Shown piece after piece: positions 9,601 to 18,572 of a stretch of 64,000 nucleotides of DNA. Within the stretch, counting starts at the first letter, position 1. Every line of letters starts with the position of its first letter. The notes beneath the pieces are model-generated. The model worked only from the letters and a program-made list of their open reading frames with translations. It was not told the DNA's origin and searched no databases. The DNA is from Pseudoalteromonas sp. T1lg23B (GTDB lineage: Bacteria > Pseudomonadota > Gammaproteobacteria > Enterobacterales > Alteromonadaceae). Where the stretch lies: positions 98,389 to 162,388 of the forward strand of contig NZ_PQBZ01000007.1 in NCBI RefSeq assembly GCF_002964665.1. The letters are read 5' to 3'. The translations under genes and the position numbers were made by a program.

Positions 9601-10468
9601 CGGTGTGCAGCCATTTGGTGGTCGCGGCTTATCTGGCACAGGCCCGAAAGCGGGTGGCCCTAACTACTTGTATCGTTTGGTGAAAGAAAAAGCGTCACCT
9701 GAAAACGTACAAATGACCAACCTGACTTCTGATGAGCTTGAGACCCATGATTTCCCAGGTGCTGCAGAACAAGTTGATTTACTGATGCGCAACTCTATGC
9801 GCGATGAAAAAATTTGGCGCAATACGGCGCTGAATGACCGCGTATCTTCTGTTCGTCAGCTGCTTGCTAAGATAGCAACTGTTGAGATCATCGATGAGTT
9901 GGCCGATGACTTAGCTAAAACACTTGCCGATGCTCGTGCACAGCTAAATAGACTTGAAAAGCGTATGCGCACCTATACGACCCTACCAGGTCCAACGGGT
10001 GAATCAAATACCTTACACCTAGAACCTCGCGGTTGTGTGGTGTGTTATGCGGACAAGAGTACTTCGTTTAACTTCTGGGCTATTTCTATCATCACGGCAC
10101 TCGCCGCTGGTAATACCGTGATCACGGTAGCGTCAGAACTGTTCTACGAAGAAGCACAAGCGTTCAGAGATAAGTTTATCTCAACGGGTATTGCCGAAGG
10201 GGTATTCCAAGTTGCGAAGCCGAACCAGCTACAAGCTATTTTGGCACATCCACATCTATCAGGTGCGGTTGTCGCGGCTCGATCTTCGCGTTTGGGTTAT
10301 TTCAGTCAGCAGCTTGCTGCACGTTCAGGAGCAATTCTGCCGGTGATCAGTGCTGAATACTATGACACGCTAATCAACCGTCTAGTTACTGAAAAAACCA
10401 TCAGTATTGATACCACAGCATCAGGGGGTAACACCTCATTGATGACCTTGGTTGAAGACGAAGAATAA
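6665..10468 (+). CDS. putA: Bifunctional proline dehydrogenase / P5C dehydrogenase PutA
   Basis: This enzyme oxidises proline to glutamate in two steps, FAD-dependent then NAD-dependent, with substrate channelling at the inner membrane. Starting at ATG 6665 (GAGGG six bases upstream; a TTG at 6659 is an alternative) it has 1267 residues. The proline dehydrogenase barrel shows RLVKGAYWDTEIK near residue 355. The aldehyde dehydrogenase part shows ISPWNFPLAIFLGQ, the catalytic-pocket Glu783 in AETGGQN and the nucleophile Cys817 in GQRCSALR. It starts directly in the helical arm and lacks the N-terminal ribbon-helix-helix of self-repressing PutA. It carries the extra roughly 200-residue C-terminal ALDH-like domain, as in type B PutA. 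Control is probably by the divergent Lrp-family protein. Confidence 0.97.
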   Translation: MLYNGDLTTSCPIRQKIRDFYRIDENEVIDHILPLAEVGVTARSRAWERARQLVLNIRKDQDGQNGVDALLNEFSLSTEEGVVLMCLAEALLRVPDKETQDNLIRDKLAKGDWSSHLGSSDSLFVNASSWGLLVTGKMVNYTDKNKEQQFGVLKKTIGRLGEPVIRKSVNFAMKIMGKQFVMGQNIDEAIERAAEKEQKGYVYSYDMLGEGARTMADAERYFNSYMTAIHAIGKAANGRGPIKSPGISVKLSAIHPRYEFSHRERVMSEIVPKLKELALAAKKYDIGFTVDAEEADRLDISLDIIEAVFSDDELGDWQGFGLAVQAYQKRAIFVVEWLADLARRVGRRLMVRLVKGAYWDTEIKTTQQDGLNHFPVFTRKATTDVSYKACAIKLLEARDVLFPQFATHNAYTAATILEVAKGDNQGFEFQRLHGMGESLFDQVVENEKIQCRVYAPVGQHEDLLAYLVRRLLENGANSSFVNAIVDTSKPVESLLPDPVETLQGLRNKFNKQIKLPIELYGDERPNSKGMDLTDINTLTPFKENLDNWFSEHLIDESQVKEGHLAVRNPANHKEVVGQVRVHQSDDMQAMLENADKAFASWSQTPVKERADLLRRVADILERHHDELVAICIKEAGKVAQDSIDEVREAVDFCRYYAARAEELAQDERFEARGVILCISPWNFPLAIFLGQVAAAIVTGNTVIAKPAEQTSYIALRCIELMHTVGLPEHVVQPVIARGSEVGKHILPDERIQAVMFTGSTETGTLISQILAERNDIQVPLIAETGGQNCMIVDSTALPEQVVDDVISSGFQSAGQRCSALRVLFLQDDVADGIITMLKGALQELHVGDPSLLSTDVGPVIDEKALNTLTSHVEYLKSNGKLLFESKIPDNSENGAYFFAPRLYEIADLSVLKREVFGPIVHIVRYKANELDKVIDQINNTGYGLTMGVHSRIEERCQYLAKMSRAGNVYVNRNMIGAIVGVQPFGGRGLSGTGPKAGGPNYLYRLVKEKASPENVQMTNLTSDELETHDFPGAAEQVDLLMRNSMRDEKIWRNTALNDRVSSVRQLLAKIATVEIIDELADDLAKTLADARAQLNRLEKRMRTYTTLPGPTGESNTLHLEPRGCVVCYADKSTSFNFWAISIITALAAGNTVITVASELFYEEAQAFRDKFISTGIAEGVFQVAKPNQLQAILAHPHLSGAVVAARSSRLGYFSQQLAARSGAILPVISAEYYDTLINRLVTEKTISIDTTASGGNTSLMTLVEDEE

Positions 10469-10491
10469 ATCGATTTATCGTAAATAAAAAA

Positions 10492-10514
10492 GCCAGCATA
10501 TGTTGGCTTTTTTT
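10492..10514 (+). terminator. Terminator after putA
   Basis: GCCAGCATATGTTGGC (one G-T pair) at 10492-10507 followed by seven T, starting about 20 bases after the putA stop codon. Confidence 0.85.
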
Positions 10515-10640
10515 CTGCCCCAGTGATGCCATTCGTTGGTAAAAACATCCTAAATTCTCATCATAATTTATTCTTACTGCGCTTTTATTTGAAGGATTCT
10601 TTGCTAACCTTAAATTACTTGCCATTTCTAAGATACTACC

Positions 10641-11879
10641 GTGAAAACCATAGATATCAGTGAGTTAAAACCTGGGATGTTCGTTGTTGGCGTGACCAAA
10701 CAAACTGGGCATGTGAAAGTGAAAAATCAAGGCTGGGTGAAAACACAAGATGGTATCCAACATCTACTCAAAGCAGGTGTTATGGCTGTAGAAATAGACC
10801 CTGATAAAACCCTTGGTACGCCCCAAGAAGCCCCCCAAGAAACCAATGAGCAACTCAAATCAGAACCAACACCGGAGCCTGTTTTACCATCAAAAAGCGC
10901 TTCTCCAAAAGCTCATGACCCATGGCATAAATCAACCTCAATAGAAAGTGAACTCGATAAAGCCAATGAGCTCTATCAGCAAGCTAAAGCGCTCCAAGAA
11001 AAAACATTTTCTGACCTAAAACAAGGGAACCAAATAGACTTATCACCATTTCAGGATACCGCCGATGGGTTGATTGATTCTGTATTTCGAAACCAAGATG
11101 CGCTGGCCTGCATCGCGCAAATCAAAGAAAAAGACGCATATCTGTTAGAGCATTCAATTAATGTCGCTATTTTAGTAAGTATTCTAGCCAAGCATTTGTC
11201 ATTAGATAGACATATTATTGAACAGATCACCCTAGGTGCATTGCTACATGATATTGGGAAAATCCAAGTGCCAGATGAGATTTTGCATAAGCCTGGCGCA
11301 CTCAGTCATGAAGAATATGAGCAGATGAAACAACACGCTCGTTACAGCTATGACATCGTTTCCGATGCCAAACTTGGCGACATTGCGACTGAAATTGCAG
11401 GCTTTCATCACGAGCGCTTAGATGGAAGTGGCTACCCGTTTTGCAAAACAGCGGAGCAGCTTTCCCAATATGTACGTATGGTTGCAATCGTCGACAGCTA
11501 TGATGCCATTACCTCTGAGCGTGTTTACAAAAATGGAAAAACGCCCGTTGCCGCATTTAAAATTTTGCGAGAGCATGTACCACACCACTATGATGAATCA
11601 CTTCTCAACGCCTTTATTCATTGTGTTGGCGTATTCCCTGTAGGCACACTGGTAAAACTCAAAAGTCAGCGCGTTGGTATCATCAGTCAAAGTAACCCCG
11701 ATACACCTCTACAACCCGTGGTCAAAGTTTTTTACCACGCCAAAAACATGCACTACACAGAGGTGCGAGACATCGACCTATCCAGTAAACGTGTGGAAGA
11801 TGAGATTGAAGCCGCTATTAAGCCAGAAGAATTCAGCCTCAATCTGATGAAGTTCTTTAAACATTCAATGCTGCCATAA
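10641..11879 (+). CDS. HD-GYP domain cyclic-di-GMP phosphodiesterase with DUF3391
   Basis: A 412-residue protein starting at GTG 10641. The N-terminal 100 residues match DUF3391 (MKTIDISELKPGMFVVGVTK), a domain usually found ahead of HD-GYP. After a Pro/Glu-rich linker comes the HD-GYP domain with the metal-binding HD pair His203-Asp204 in LLHDIGK and the motif HHERLDGSGYP. An intact GYP implies hydrolysis of c-di-GMP, which in this group favours motility over biofilm. It is cytoplasmic, with no receiver or membrane domain, so the input signal is unknown. It converges on gspB with only three bases between the stop codons. Confidence 0.88.
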   Translation: MKTIDISELKPGMFVVGVTKQTGHVKVKNQGWVKTQDGIQHLLKAGVMAVEIDPDKTLGTPQEAPQETNEQLKSEPTPEPVLPSKSASPKAHDPWHKSTSIESELDKANELYQQAKALQEKTFSDLKQGNQIDLSPFQDTADGLIDSVFRNQDALACIAQIKEKDAYLLEHSINVAILVSILAKHLSLDRHIIEQITLGALLHDIGKIQVPDEILHKPGALSHEEYEQMKQHARYSYDIVSDAKLGDIATEIAGFHHERLDGSGYPFCKTAEQLSQYVRMVAIVDSYDAITSERVYKNGKTPVAAFKILREHVPHHYDESLLNAFIHCVGVFPVGTLVKLKSQRVGIISQSNPDTPLQPVVKVFYHAKNMHYTEVRDIDLSSKRVEDEIEAAIKPEEFSLNLMKFFKHSMLP

Positions 11880-11892
11880 TACTTATGGCAGC
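11870..11892. terminator. Hairpin shared by the two convergent stop codons
   Basis: GCTGCCATAA, three bases, TTATGGCAGC is a perfect ten-base inverted repeat. It contains the last codons and stop of both the HD-GYP gene (plus, stop ends 11879) and gspB (minus, stop at 11883-11885); as a result both proteins end in Leu-Pro. There is no clear T-run, so it may act as a weak terminator or simply stabilise both transcript ends. Confidence 0.55.
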
Positions 11893-12941
11893 CAGTCTTG
11901 CATCGCTTTCATGCTGAACTCATAACCATCAAAATCGAACAAAGCCTGCTCAGGCGTTATTTCTAACAATTTAAGCGCACCGATGCTATCCCCTTCATAC
12001 AACTCTCGGTTGTTTAGCTTAATCCAACGTTTTTCAGGGTCGGTTGCATAGATATGTGCCTGATAGCGCAATGTTGGCAGTGATTGCTGTAAAGAGTTAG
12101 GTAACAATTCAACTGGAGTTGCCCGAGCCGAATCTTTACTGCTGGCAGTGATTTGATGCGGTTGATTGTTTTGTGTTTCAACAACAGCCTGTGCAAATGC
12201 CTCTTTTAGCTCTTTTGATACTCCAGCCAATTCGGGGTCTTGCATGTTCTGTGCAGCTGACTGACTGAGTGGTTTACCTAACACCCTATATTGACTTAAA
12301 TCTTCCGTTGTTCCAGATGCCATTGGCTGTAGTTGAGGTAACTGTTGCTGTGACGAAGCCTGTGGCAAACTTTGCTGAGCAAACTGCGCAGTGCCTTGTG
12401 AAGCAACTTGCTGCGGCATTGCGTTAAACACTTGCTGGTTCACAACAGGCACCAATTGCTGTCGATACACCGGCTGACCACTGGCATCCACCCCTATCTG
12501 AACCGACATCCATTGGTACTGTACCTGAGGGTTCATAACAGCATTATTTGCCATAGGTTGCGTTAGGGGCTGTGAAGCAGGTATCGGTATCCCTGTGTTA
12601 GCCGTTACGGGGGGGGATGCAGGTGTGACTGTGTTTGTCGCCTTCTCAGCTGTGTCGGCAACGGCGACTTTAGCAGTCTCACCGCGTTCCTCACCTGACT
12701 CATTCACGCTTTGCTCAGCCTTAGCTTGCTTGGGCTGCTGTTGCTGCGCAAACGAGGATTGCACGAAGTGACCACTTAGGTAGCCCGCAAAAGTGAACCC
12801 ACCAACTAGCACCACCGCCGACAGACCAAATACCACTGTACGATAGAGTTTAAGTTGTTTTTGGTGCTGGTAAGCTAAGTGATCCTGCTCACTATGCCCT
12901 GCTTGCTGCGATTGCTTTAATGCATTAACTAAATACGACAT
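11883..12941 (-). CDS. gspB: GspB/ExeB-like type II secretion accessory protein
   Basis: A 352-residue bitopic inner-membrane protein: about 35 cytoplasmic residues beginning MSYLVNALKQSQQ, one transmembrane helix near residues 34-54, a long Gln/Pro/Ala-rich periplasmic linker, and a C-terminal domain from about residue 290 (YQAHIYATDPEKRWIKLNN) typical of GspB. In Aeromonas and Vibrio, GspA and GspB work together to let the secretin pass the peptidoglycan and assemble in the outer membrane. The gene follows gspA by ten bases on the same strand, so the pair forms an operon. No other type II secretion genes are present in the window, as is usual because gspAB is often unlinked. Confidence 0.82.
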   Translation of the reverse strand: MSYLVNALKQSQQAGHSEQDHLAYQHQKQLKLYRTVVFGLSAVVLVGGFTFAGYLSGHFVQSSFAQQQQPKQAKAEQSVNESGEERGETAKVAVADTAEKATNTVTPASPPVTANTGIPIPASQPLTQPMANNAVMNPQVQYQWMSVQIGVDASGQPVYRQQLVPVVNQQVFNAMPQQVASQGTAQFAQQSLPQASSQQQLPQLQPMASGTTEDLSQYRVLGKPLSQSAAQNMQDPELAGVSKELKEAFAQAVVETQNNQPHQITASSKDSARATPVELLPNSLQQSLPTLRYQAHIYATDPEKRWIKLNNRELYEGDSIGALKLLEITPEQALFDFDGYEFSMKAMQDWLP

Positions 12942-12951
12942 AACTCACCAA

Positions 12952-13866
12952 TTAAAAAACAAATGAAAGAACAAAACCAAACGCGAAGCTTGCTAAAGCT
13001 GCTGATGACAGCCACCAAACTTGAGATTTGGCCGGTCTGGATTTTTCAGGGACTAAATTAAGCGGCAACGCCTCTTTGGCGGCCTGCATCGCTATCTTTT
13101 TATCCACAACTTGCTGTTGTGCAGAGTAGGCCCCCAATAGGCATCTATCCGCCAGCAGATTCAACAGCCTAGGGATCCCCGCCGTCACTTTATGCATGTA
13201 AGCAATCGCATCATGATTAAATATCATCGTTTGACTGCCTGCCTTTTGTAATCGGTGCTGAATGTAGGCATACACTTGTGACTGAGTTAATGGCAGTAAA
13301 TGATAACGAGCGGTGATGCGCTGGGCCAACTGACGCAACTCATTGCGTTGTAACAGGTGTTGCAGCTCAGGTTGTCCAACCAACACAATTTGCAGTAATT
13401 TCTTATGGTCAGTTTCCAAATTGGTCAATAAACGCAACTGCTCTAATACCTCTGCCGCAAGATGCTGTGCCTCATCAATGATCAACATGGTGTGACCACC
13501 TGTCGCATGGTTTTCGAGTAATCTGGCTTTAATTAAATCGGTTAATACTTTCAAGCTAGCCTGCTGGGCAGGATAGTCGATTTTCAATTCATCACAAATA
13601 CTGGCGAGCAGCTCTATCTCTGACAAGGCGGGGTTTAAAATAAACGCTACCTGAGTGGTTTCAGGTAACTGTGCCAGCATACTGCGAGTGACGGTGGTTT
13701 TTCCTGTGCCCACTTCACCCGTCAACAATACAAACCCCCCTGCATCTCCCAAGCCATATGTTAAGTGCGCAAGTGCTTCTTTGTGTCTGTCACTTAAAAA
13801 TAAATATTCAGGATTGGGGGCAATGGAAAACGGTTTTTCGCTTAGTCCAAAATAGCGTAAATACAC
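12952..13866 (-). CDS. gspA: GspA/ExeA-like AAA ATPase
   Basis: A 304-residue protein opening with the ExeA signature MYLRYFGLSEKPFSIAPNP. The Walker A loop is GEVGTGKT (residues 50-57), Walker B is MLIIDEAQ (Asp131, Glu132), and the arginine-rich sensor region LAQRITARYHLLPL follows. One C-terminal transmembrane helix covers about residues 284-304 and the protein stops there. Aeromonas ExeA continues with a periplasmic peptidoglycan-binding domain (about 547 residues in total), so this is a short form without it. It is the first gene of the gspA-gspB operon. Some short AAA proteins of this type serve other envelope systems, but the GspB neighbour supports the call. Confidence 0.82.
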   Translation of the reverse strand: MYLRYFGLSEKPFSIAPNPEYLFLSDRHKEALAHLTYGLGDAGGFVLLTGEVGTGKTTVTRSMLAQLPETTQVAFILNPALSEIELLASICDELKIDYPAQQASLKVLTDLIKARLLENHATGGHTMLIIDEAQHLAAEVLEQLRLLTNLETDHKKLLQIVLVGQPELQHLLQRNELRQLAQRITARYHLLPLTQSQVYAYIQHRLQKAGSQTMIFNHDAIAYMHKVTAGIPRLLNLLADRCLLGAYSAQQQVVDKKIAMQAAKEALPLNLVPEKSRPAKSQVWWLSSAALASFAFGFVLSFVF

Positions 13867-13969
13867 GATGCGTCTCTTTATTGTTATGATGGTGCCTATA
13901 ATGGCAAAAAAACACGGTAAGTTAAAACCCTGTTTCTAATTTTGCGTAATTTGTTTATTTGAGGCTAAT

Positions 13970-15079
13970 ATGCAAGTGTATCTAGTTGGCGGTGCTGTAC
14001 GTGATGAGCTTTTACAACGCCCTGTTACCGAAAGAGATTATGTAGTGGTTGGTGCCACACCTGAGCAAATGCTCGCGCTTGGCTACAGCCAAGTAGGAAA
14101 AGACTTTCCAGTTTTTTTACACCCAGAAACAAAAGAAGAATACGCCCTTGCTAGAACAGAGCGTAAACAAGGTCAGGGTTATGGTGGATTTATTTGTGAT
14201 TTTGCGCCAACCATAACACTTGAACAAGATCTATACCGTAGAGACTTAACCGTCAATGCCATTGCTAAAGACCAACAAGGAAACTTGATTGACCCTTATA
14301 ATGGACAACAAGACATCAACAATCGTGTCTTACGTCATGTCAGTGACGCATTCAGTGAAGACCCTTTACGCGTGTTACGTGTCGCGCGCTTTGCAGCTAG
14401 ATACCATTACCTAGGCTTTAGCATCGCACCTGAAACCCAACAATTGATGACGCAAATGGTCGCAAGCCAAGAACTGGCCACGCTTACCAAGGAACGTGTT
14501 TGGATGGAAATTGAAAAAAGCCTCACTGATGGCCAAATTGAAGTCTTTTGCAATATCTTACAAAAGGTAGGTGCGCTGACTTTAATTATGCCTATGCTCA
14601 CCTATTGGAGCGAGGAGCATGCAAAGCAATTGGCAAGCGCCATCCAGTCACTTGATAACACGCAAGCAAATTACAAACTCATCCAATTTTGCTTGTGGTT
14701 AGCACCTAGCTCACTAGATGCTCTAGAGGGCATTGAACAGCGACTTAAAATCCCAAACAAGTACGCACAAAGTGCCCGTGATTATTGTCAACACCAAGCA
14801 CTTTTATTACACAGTAAAATCGACGTAAGCGCAGCGCTTGCAATGTTTAATCAGCTTGACCTATGGCGTCGCCCCGAACGCTTTGACCTGCTTTGCCAAG
14901 TTGCGCAGAGCGATGCTCAAATACACAATGATGTGATCGATACGTTACAACAAGCCGCACAGGCTGCTCTGGCAGTTGCGCCACAAAGCATCATCGCACA
15001 AGGTTTCAAGGGGGTCGAAATAAAGCATCAACTGGCTCTAGCTAGAGAACGTGCGATTAAACAGATATTAATGCCATAA
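13970..15079 (+). CDS. cca: CCA-adding tRNA nucleotidyltransferase, short form
   Basis: The enzyme adds or repairs the 3' CCA of tRNAs using CTP and ATP. The 369-residue protein has the class II polymerase signature VGGAVRDELLQRPVTERDYVVVG at the N-terminus, with the metal-binding Glu-x-Asp (ERDY), and RRDLTVNAIA, followed by the helical neck and body that recognise the tRNA. I see no HD motif in the C-terminal part, so the phosphohydrolase domain of the 412-residue E. coli enzyme seems to be missing; this matches the shorter Cca class. It sits at the head of the conserved cca-uppP-folK-folB-plsY-tsaD neighbourhood and ends with its own terminator. Confidence 0.95.
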   Translation: MQVYLVGGAVRDELLQRPVTERDYVVVGATPEQMLALGYSQVGKDFPVFLHPETKEEYALARTERKQGQGYGGFICDFAPTITLEQDLYRRDLTVNAIAKDQQGNLIDPYNGQQDINNRVLRHVSDAFSEDPLRVLRVARFAARYHYLGFSIAPETQQLMTQMVASQELATLTKERVWMEIEKSLTDGQIEVFCNILQKVGALTLIMPMLTYWSEEHAKQLASAIQSLDNTQANYKLIQFCLWLAPSSLDALEGIEQRLKIPNKYAQSARDYCQHQALLLHSKIDVSAALAMFNQLDLWRRPERFDLLCQVAQSDAQIHNDVIDTLQQAAQAALAVAPQSIIAQGFKGVEIKHQLALARERAIKQILMP

Positions 15080-15087
15080 ATAAAAAA

Positions 15088-15109
15088 GCCCGCATTATCC
15101 GATGCGGGC
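15088..15109. terminator. Terminator between cca and uppP
   Basis: GCCCGCAT, six-base loop, ATGCGGGC at 15088-15109, preceded by six A. The A-run gives a U-tract for the minus strand, so it best terminates uppP; it also lies just after the cca stop codon. Confidence 0.8.
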
Positions 15110-15128
15110 CTTGTGAAACTGATGACAG

Positions 15129-15932
15129 TTACCAAAGTAAAAATGCAAACAATGCACCACCGAGCAACAACCTGTAGATCACAAAAGGCATCATGCCCAT
15201 TCTTTCAATGACCTTTAAGAAAAAGTGAATACACGCGTATGCGGTGATAAATGACAATATCGACCCCAACACGATGGCATTCCAGCTAATAATTTCCTCA
15301 CTGCTTGAAAGCTTATAGACGTAATACGACCCAGCCGCAGCAATCACGGGAATAGACATTAAAAACGAAAAGCGCGCAGCGCTTTGCTTATTTAATCCAA
15401 GCAATAGACCCACCGTCATAGTGATCCCCGAGCGTGAAGTACCAGGAAATATCATCGCAACTACTTGAGATAAACCAATCAGCAATGCACTTAACCAGTT
15501 AAGCTGATAAATGTTTTTTAACTGTTTTGCACTTTTATCGGCATACCAAAGTAATAAACCAAACACAACGGTGGTGGTGGCAATGATCCAAGCATTACGC
15601 GAATAAACTTCAACAAAATCTTTTACTAAATAACCAATAATCAACGATGGAATAGTAGCAATCAGTATCCACCAGCCTAACTGACTGTCATCGCTTCTGC
15701 CTTGTGCACCAAAAGAAGCAAACCATGCGCCCAGAATATCTGTCACTTCTTTACGAAAATAAATCACCACCGCCAATAAAGTCCCCACATGCACTGCAAC
15801 ATCAAAAGCAGTGCCTTGGTCGGCCCAACCCAATATTTGCGACGGTAAAATAAGATGAGCAGAGCTCGATATCGGTAAAAACTCCGTTAATCCCTGAACT
15901 AACGCCAAAACTATAATTTCAATAATACTCAC
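15129..15932 (-). CDS. uppP: Undecaprenyl-diphosphatase UppP (BacA family)
   Basis: The enzyme dephosphorylates undecaprenyl diphosphate to recycle the lipid carrier for peptidoglycan and LPS synthesis, and gives bacitracin tolerance. The protein is about 267 residues with several membrane helices. It carries the family motifs [15 protein letters not shown] and PGTSRSG, which contain the active-site Glu, Ser and Arg. I place the start at GTG 15930-15932, overlapping the folK stop as GTGA, which suggests translational coupling; this removes an eight-residue upstream extension that lies inside folK. It is the last gene of the folB-folK-uppP operon. Confidence 0.95.
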   Translation of the reverse strand: MSIIEIIVLALVQGLTEFLPISSSAHLILPSQILGWADQGTAFDVAVHVGTLLAVVIYFRKEVTDILGAWFASFGAQGRSDDSQLGWWILIATIPSLIIGYLVKDFVEVYSRNAWIIATTTVVFGLLLWYADKSAKQLKNIYQLNWLSALLIGLSQVVAMIFPGTSRSGITMTVGLLLGLNKQSAARFSFLMSIPVIAAAGSYYVYKLSSSEEIISWNAIVLGSILSFITAYACIHFFLKVIERMGMMPFVIYRLLLGGALFAFLLW

Positions 15933-16417
15933 GGCAACGAAAACTCCACTTTCCACAATTTTTGATTCGGGTTGTCATAGGCTTGCCAAATATCGGCAAT
16001 ACTTTTTTTATGTACAGGATGAATGTGATCTGGAGCAATCTCATAGAGGGGTAATAACACAAACGCATTTTTGGTTATTTCATCTCTAGGTAGTTGAGCA
16101 GGTTGCTCACAGATCACGTCATTATAAAATAGTAAATCAAGGTCTAAGGTTCGCGGACTAAACTTTTTGTCCTGACGAGTTCGACCATTATCCAGTTCAA
16201 TTTGTTTTAGCAACACACACACCTGTGCTAACGACAGATCTGTTGATGCACTCAATACAGAGTTGTAAAAATTACTGCCATTAAAGCCAACGGCTACACT
16301 CTCATATACGCTAGAATGCGTATAGTTCGGGAAATGTTTAATCAATGCCCTTAAACCAGCTTTTAAGTTATGCTCACGATTTACGTTTGAACCAAGACTG
16401 ATATAAATCTGCGCCAT
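15929..16417 (-). CDS. folK: HPPK, 6-hydroxymethyl-7,8-dihydropterin pyrophosphokinase
   Basis: This 162-residue enzyme transfers pyrophosphate from ATP to 6-hydroxymethyl-dihydropterin in folate synthesis. The N-terminus [19 protein letters not shown] is the HPPK start pattern, and [14 protein letters not shown] holds the two metal-binding aspartates (DLD). It starts two bases after the folB stop, so the two consecutive folate-pathway enzymes are co-transcribed; its stop overlaps the uppP GTG start. Many gammaproteobacteria keep a second folK next to panBC, and this copy, linked to folB, is a common extra. Confidence 0.93.
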   Translation of the reverse strand: MAQIYISLGSNVNREHNLKAGLRALIKHFPNYTHSSVYESVAVGFNGSNFYNSVLSASTDLSLAQVCVLLKQIELDNGRTRQDKKFSPRTLDLDLLFYNDVICEQPAQLPRDEITKNAFVLLPLYEIAPDHIHPVHKKSIADIWQAYDNPNQKLWKVEFSLP

Positions 16418-16419
16418 AA

Positions 16420-16773
16420 CTAACTTTTCACTCTGGTGATTTCAACACCAACCGTCTGGGCAGCAGCGACCGCTGCAGGCTTACTGACCTTTATGGTGAC
16501 TTGCTGAACATTAAATTCAGCCAAGATCAGTGCCGCCAACTGCTCCAACAGTGTTTCAAGTAATTCCACAGGTTGCGCGGTCGTATGGGCAATAACGCGC
16601 TCACTCACTTTGGCGTAATCCACCGCAAAGTTTATATCATCACTTTGGGCGGCGGCCGAAATGTCGGTCAACATCTCAATATCAAAGTACAAGCTTTGTT
16701 TACTTTCCTTCTCAAAGTCGTAAACTCCTATTATAGTTTCGACGTGTAGTTGTGAGATATAGACCTTATCCAT
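16420..16773 (-). CDS. folB: Dihydroneopterin aldolase
   Basis: The enzyme cleaves or epimerises 7,8-dihydroneopterin, giving the substrate of FolK. The 117-residue length is standard. The start MDKVYISQLHVETIIGVYDFEKE holds the conserved Glu of the pterin pocket, and the C-terminal KVSKPAAVAAAQTVGVEITR carries the active-site Lys-Pro. First gene of the folB-folK-uppP operon, divergent from plsY across 114 bases that must contain both promoters. Confidence 0.95.
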   Translation of the reverse strand: MDKVYISQLHVETIIGVYDFEKESKQSLYFDIEMLTDISAAAQSDDINFAVDYAKVSERVIAHTTAQPVELLETLLEQLAALILAEFNVQQVTIKVSKPAAVAAAQTVGVEITRVKS

Positions 16774-16887
16774 TGATACTCCACTGATTGCATAACTGGG
16801 TTCTGTGACTACTTATTAAGTTATCCACAGTCGGCATAGAAACGCCGATCATAGCCGAAAACGTCACAAGACAAAATAAGGAAAAAC

Positions 16888-17475
16888 GTGTTAGTTAGTT
16901 TAATCTGTCTCTGTGCCTATTTAATTGGCTCTATCTCATCAGCCGTATTGGTGTGTCGTGTGTTCGGCTTGCCCGATCCGCGCTTTGCGGGTTCACACAA
17001 CCCAGGTGCGACAAATGTACTACGCTTGGGAGGAAAACTACCCGCGGTACTCGTGTTGGTGTTCGATATTCTTAAGGGCACAATCCCTGTGTGGGGCGCC
17101 TATTTCTTACAGATTGAACCAATTTGGCTTGGTGCTGTTGCTGTCGCAGCATGTTTAGGTCACATTTATCCGGTATTTTTTCATTTCAATGGCGGTAAGG
17201 CTGTCGCCACTGCCTTTGGTGCGCTACTACCGATAGGCTTATCGCTTGGCGGGTTACTTATCAGTACTTGGCTATTAGTTTTGTGGATCACTCGCTACTC
17301 ATCGTTGGCGGCCATCACTGCAGTGACTCTGGCGCCACTGTATACATGGTGGATCAAACCTATCTACACACTTCCAGTGAGCTTTTTAACCGTTGTGATC
17401 ATCCTTCGACATAGGGCAAATATTAAAAGGCTCCTGCAAGGTAAGGAGCCAAAGGTCGGGCGTAAAAAGAGCTAA
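16888..17475 (+). CDS. plsY: Glycerol-3-phosphate acyltransferase PlsY
   Basis: This inner-membrane enzyme transfers the acyl group from acyl-phosphate to glycerol-3-phosphate, the first committed step of phospholipid synthesis. The 195-residue protein has about five helices, the conserved loop [11 protein letters not shown] and the [21 protein letters not shown] motif of the active site, and a basic C-terminus. The start is GTG 16888 with AAGGA seven bases upstream. Its last four bases overlap the 3' end of tsaD on the other strand. Confidence 0.95.
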   Translation: MLVSLICLCAYLIGSISSAVLVCRVFGLPDPRFAGSHNPGATNVLRLGGKLPAVLVLVFDILKGTIPVWGAYFLQIEPIWLGAVAVAACLGHIYPVFFHFNGGKAVATAFGALLPIGLSLGGLLISTWLLVLWITRYSSLAAITAVTLAPLYTWWIKPIYTLPVSFLTVVIILRHRANIKRLLQGKEPKVGRKKS

Positions 17476-18485
17476 AGCGGCTTTAAACTATCCAAAGGCC
17501 AACGCGGTTGGGTTTTCATATCCAGTGGTGCATATTGCTTGGCTTTTAAACGCTGCATACCAGCAAAGGCAATCATCGCCCCATTGTCAGTACAAAACTC
17601 CGTACGCGGATAATACACTTTACCCTGCATACCTTGCATCACACGTTCAAGCTTATGTCTTAATTCTGTATTGGCACTCACTCCGCCAGCGATAACAAGC
17701 CGTTTTATATTCGTCTCTTTCAGCGCTCTTTTACATTTGATAGCCAAGGTATCTATCACCGCTGTTTGAAAAGCATGGGCAATATCCGCCTTCGTTTGCT
17801 CATCATCACCCGCTGAACGAATGGTGTTAGCCGCTGCCGTTTTCAAGCCACTAAAACTAAAATCAAGCCCCGGTCTGTCGGTCATAGGCCTTGGAAATAC
17901 AAAGCGTTTTGCAACACCTTGCTGGGCCATTTTAGCCAGCAAAGGGCCACCTGGATAATCTAAGCCAAGCAATTTAGCAGTCTTATCAAATGCTTCACCG
18001 GCGGCATCATCCACTGACTCCCCTAACACTTCATATTCGCCAATACCTTCAACCTTCACCATCATGGTGTGGCCGCCCGATACCAATAGTGCAATAAAGG
18101 GAAATTCCGGACGATCATCTTCTAGCATCGGCGCGAGTAAGTGACCTTCCATGTGATGTACGGCAACAGCTGGAATATTCCAACCAAAGGCCAATGAGCG
18201 ACCAATTGACGTGCCTACTAACAACGCTCCAACCAAGCCGGGGCCAGCCGTATAAGCAACACCGTCAAGAGACTCAGGGCCACAACCAGCTTGCTCAAAC
18301 GCGGCTTCGATCAAGGGAATGGTTTTACGAACATGATCACGAGACGCAAGTTCAGGCACCACACCACCGTAATCCGCATGAACTTTAACCTGACTATATA
18401 GTTGGTGTGCAAGTAGGCCTTGCTCATCATCATAAATCGCAATACCGGTTTCATCACACGATGATTCTATGCCTAAAATTCGCAC
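17472..18485 (-). CDS. tsaD: tRNA t6A threonylcarbamoyltransferase subunit TsaD
   Basis: TsaD, with TsaB and TsaE, transfers threonylcarbamoyl from threonylcarbamoyl-AMP to A37 of ANN-decoding tRNAs. The 337-residue length is standard. The metal-binding HxxxH motif is His111 and His115 in HHMEGH, and the ASKHA ATPase-like strands [19 protein letters not shown] and [10 protein letters not shown] are present. In most gammaproteobacteria rpsU lies divergently upstream; here that place is taken by a DUF416 gene on the same strand. The gene converges on plsY with a four-base overlap. Confidence 0.97.
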   Translation of the reverse strand: MRILGIESSCDETGIAIYDDEQGLLAHQLYSQVKVHADYGGVVPELASRDHVRKTIPLIEAAFEQAGCGPESLDGVAYTAGPGLVGALLVGTSIGRSLAFGWNIPAVAVHHMEGHLLAPMLEDDRPEFPFIALLVSGGHTMMVKVEGIGEYEVLGESVDDAAGEAFDKTAKLLGLDYPGGPLLAKMAQQGVAKRFVFPRPMTDRPGLDFSFSGLKTAAANTIRSAGDDEQTKADIAHAFQTAVIDTLAIKCKRALKETNIKRLVIAGGVSANTELRHKLERVMQGMQGKVYYPRTEFCTDNGAMIAFAGMQRLKAKQYAPLDMKTQPRWPLDSLKPL

Positions 18486-18572
18486 CCAGACTCTCCCAAG
18501 ACTTGATTTTAAAAGGCAGGTATTTTACCTGTTGGTACTTTCGTTGGGCAAGTAAATCCCCTGAATTAGCAC

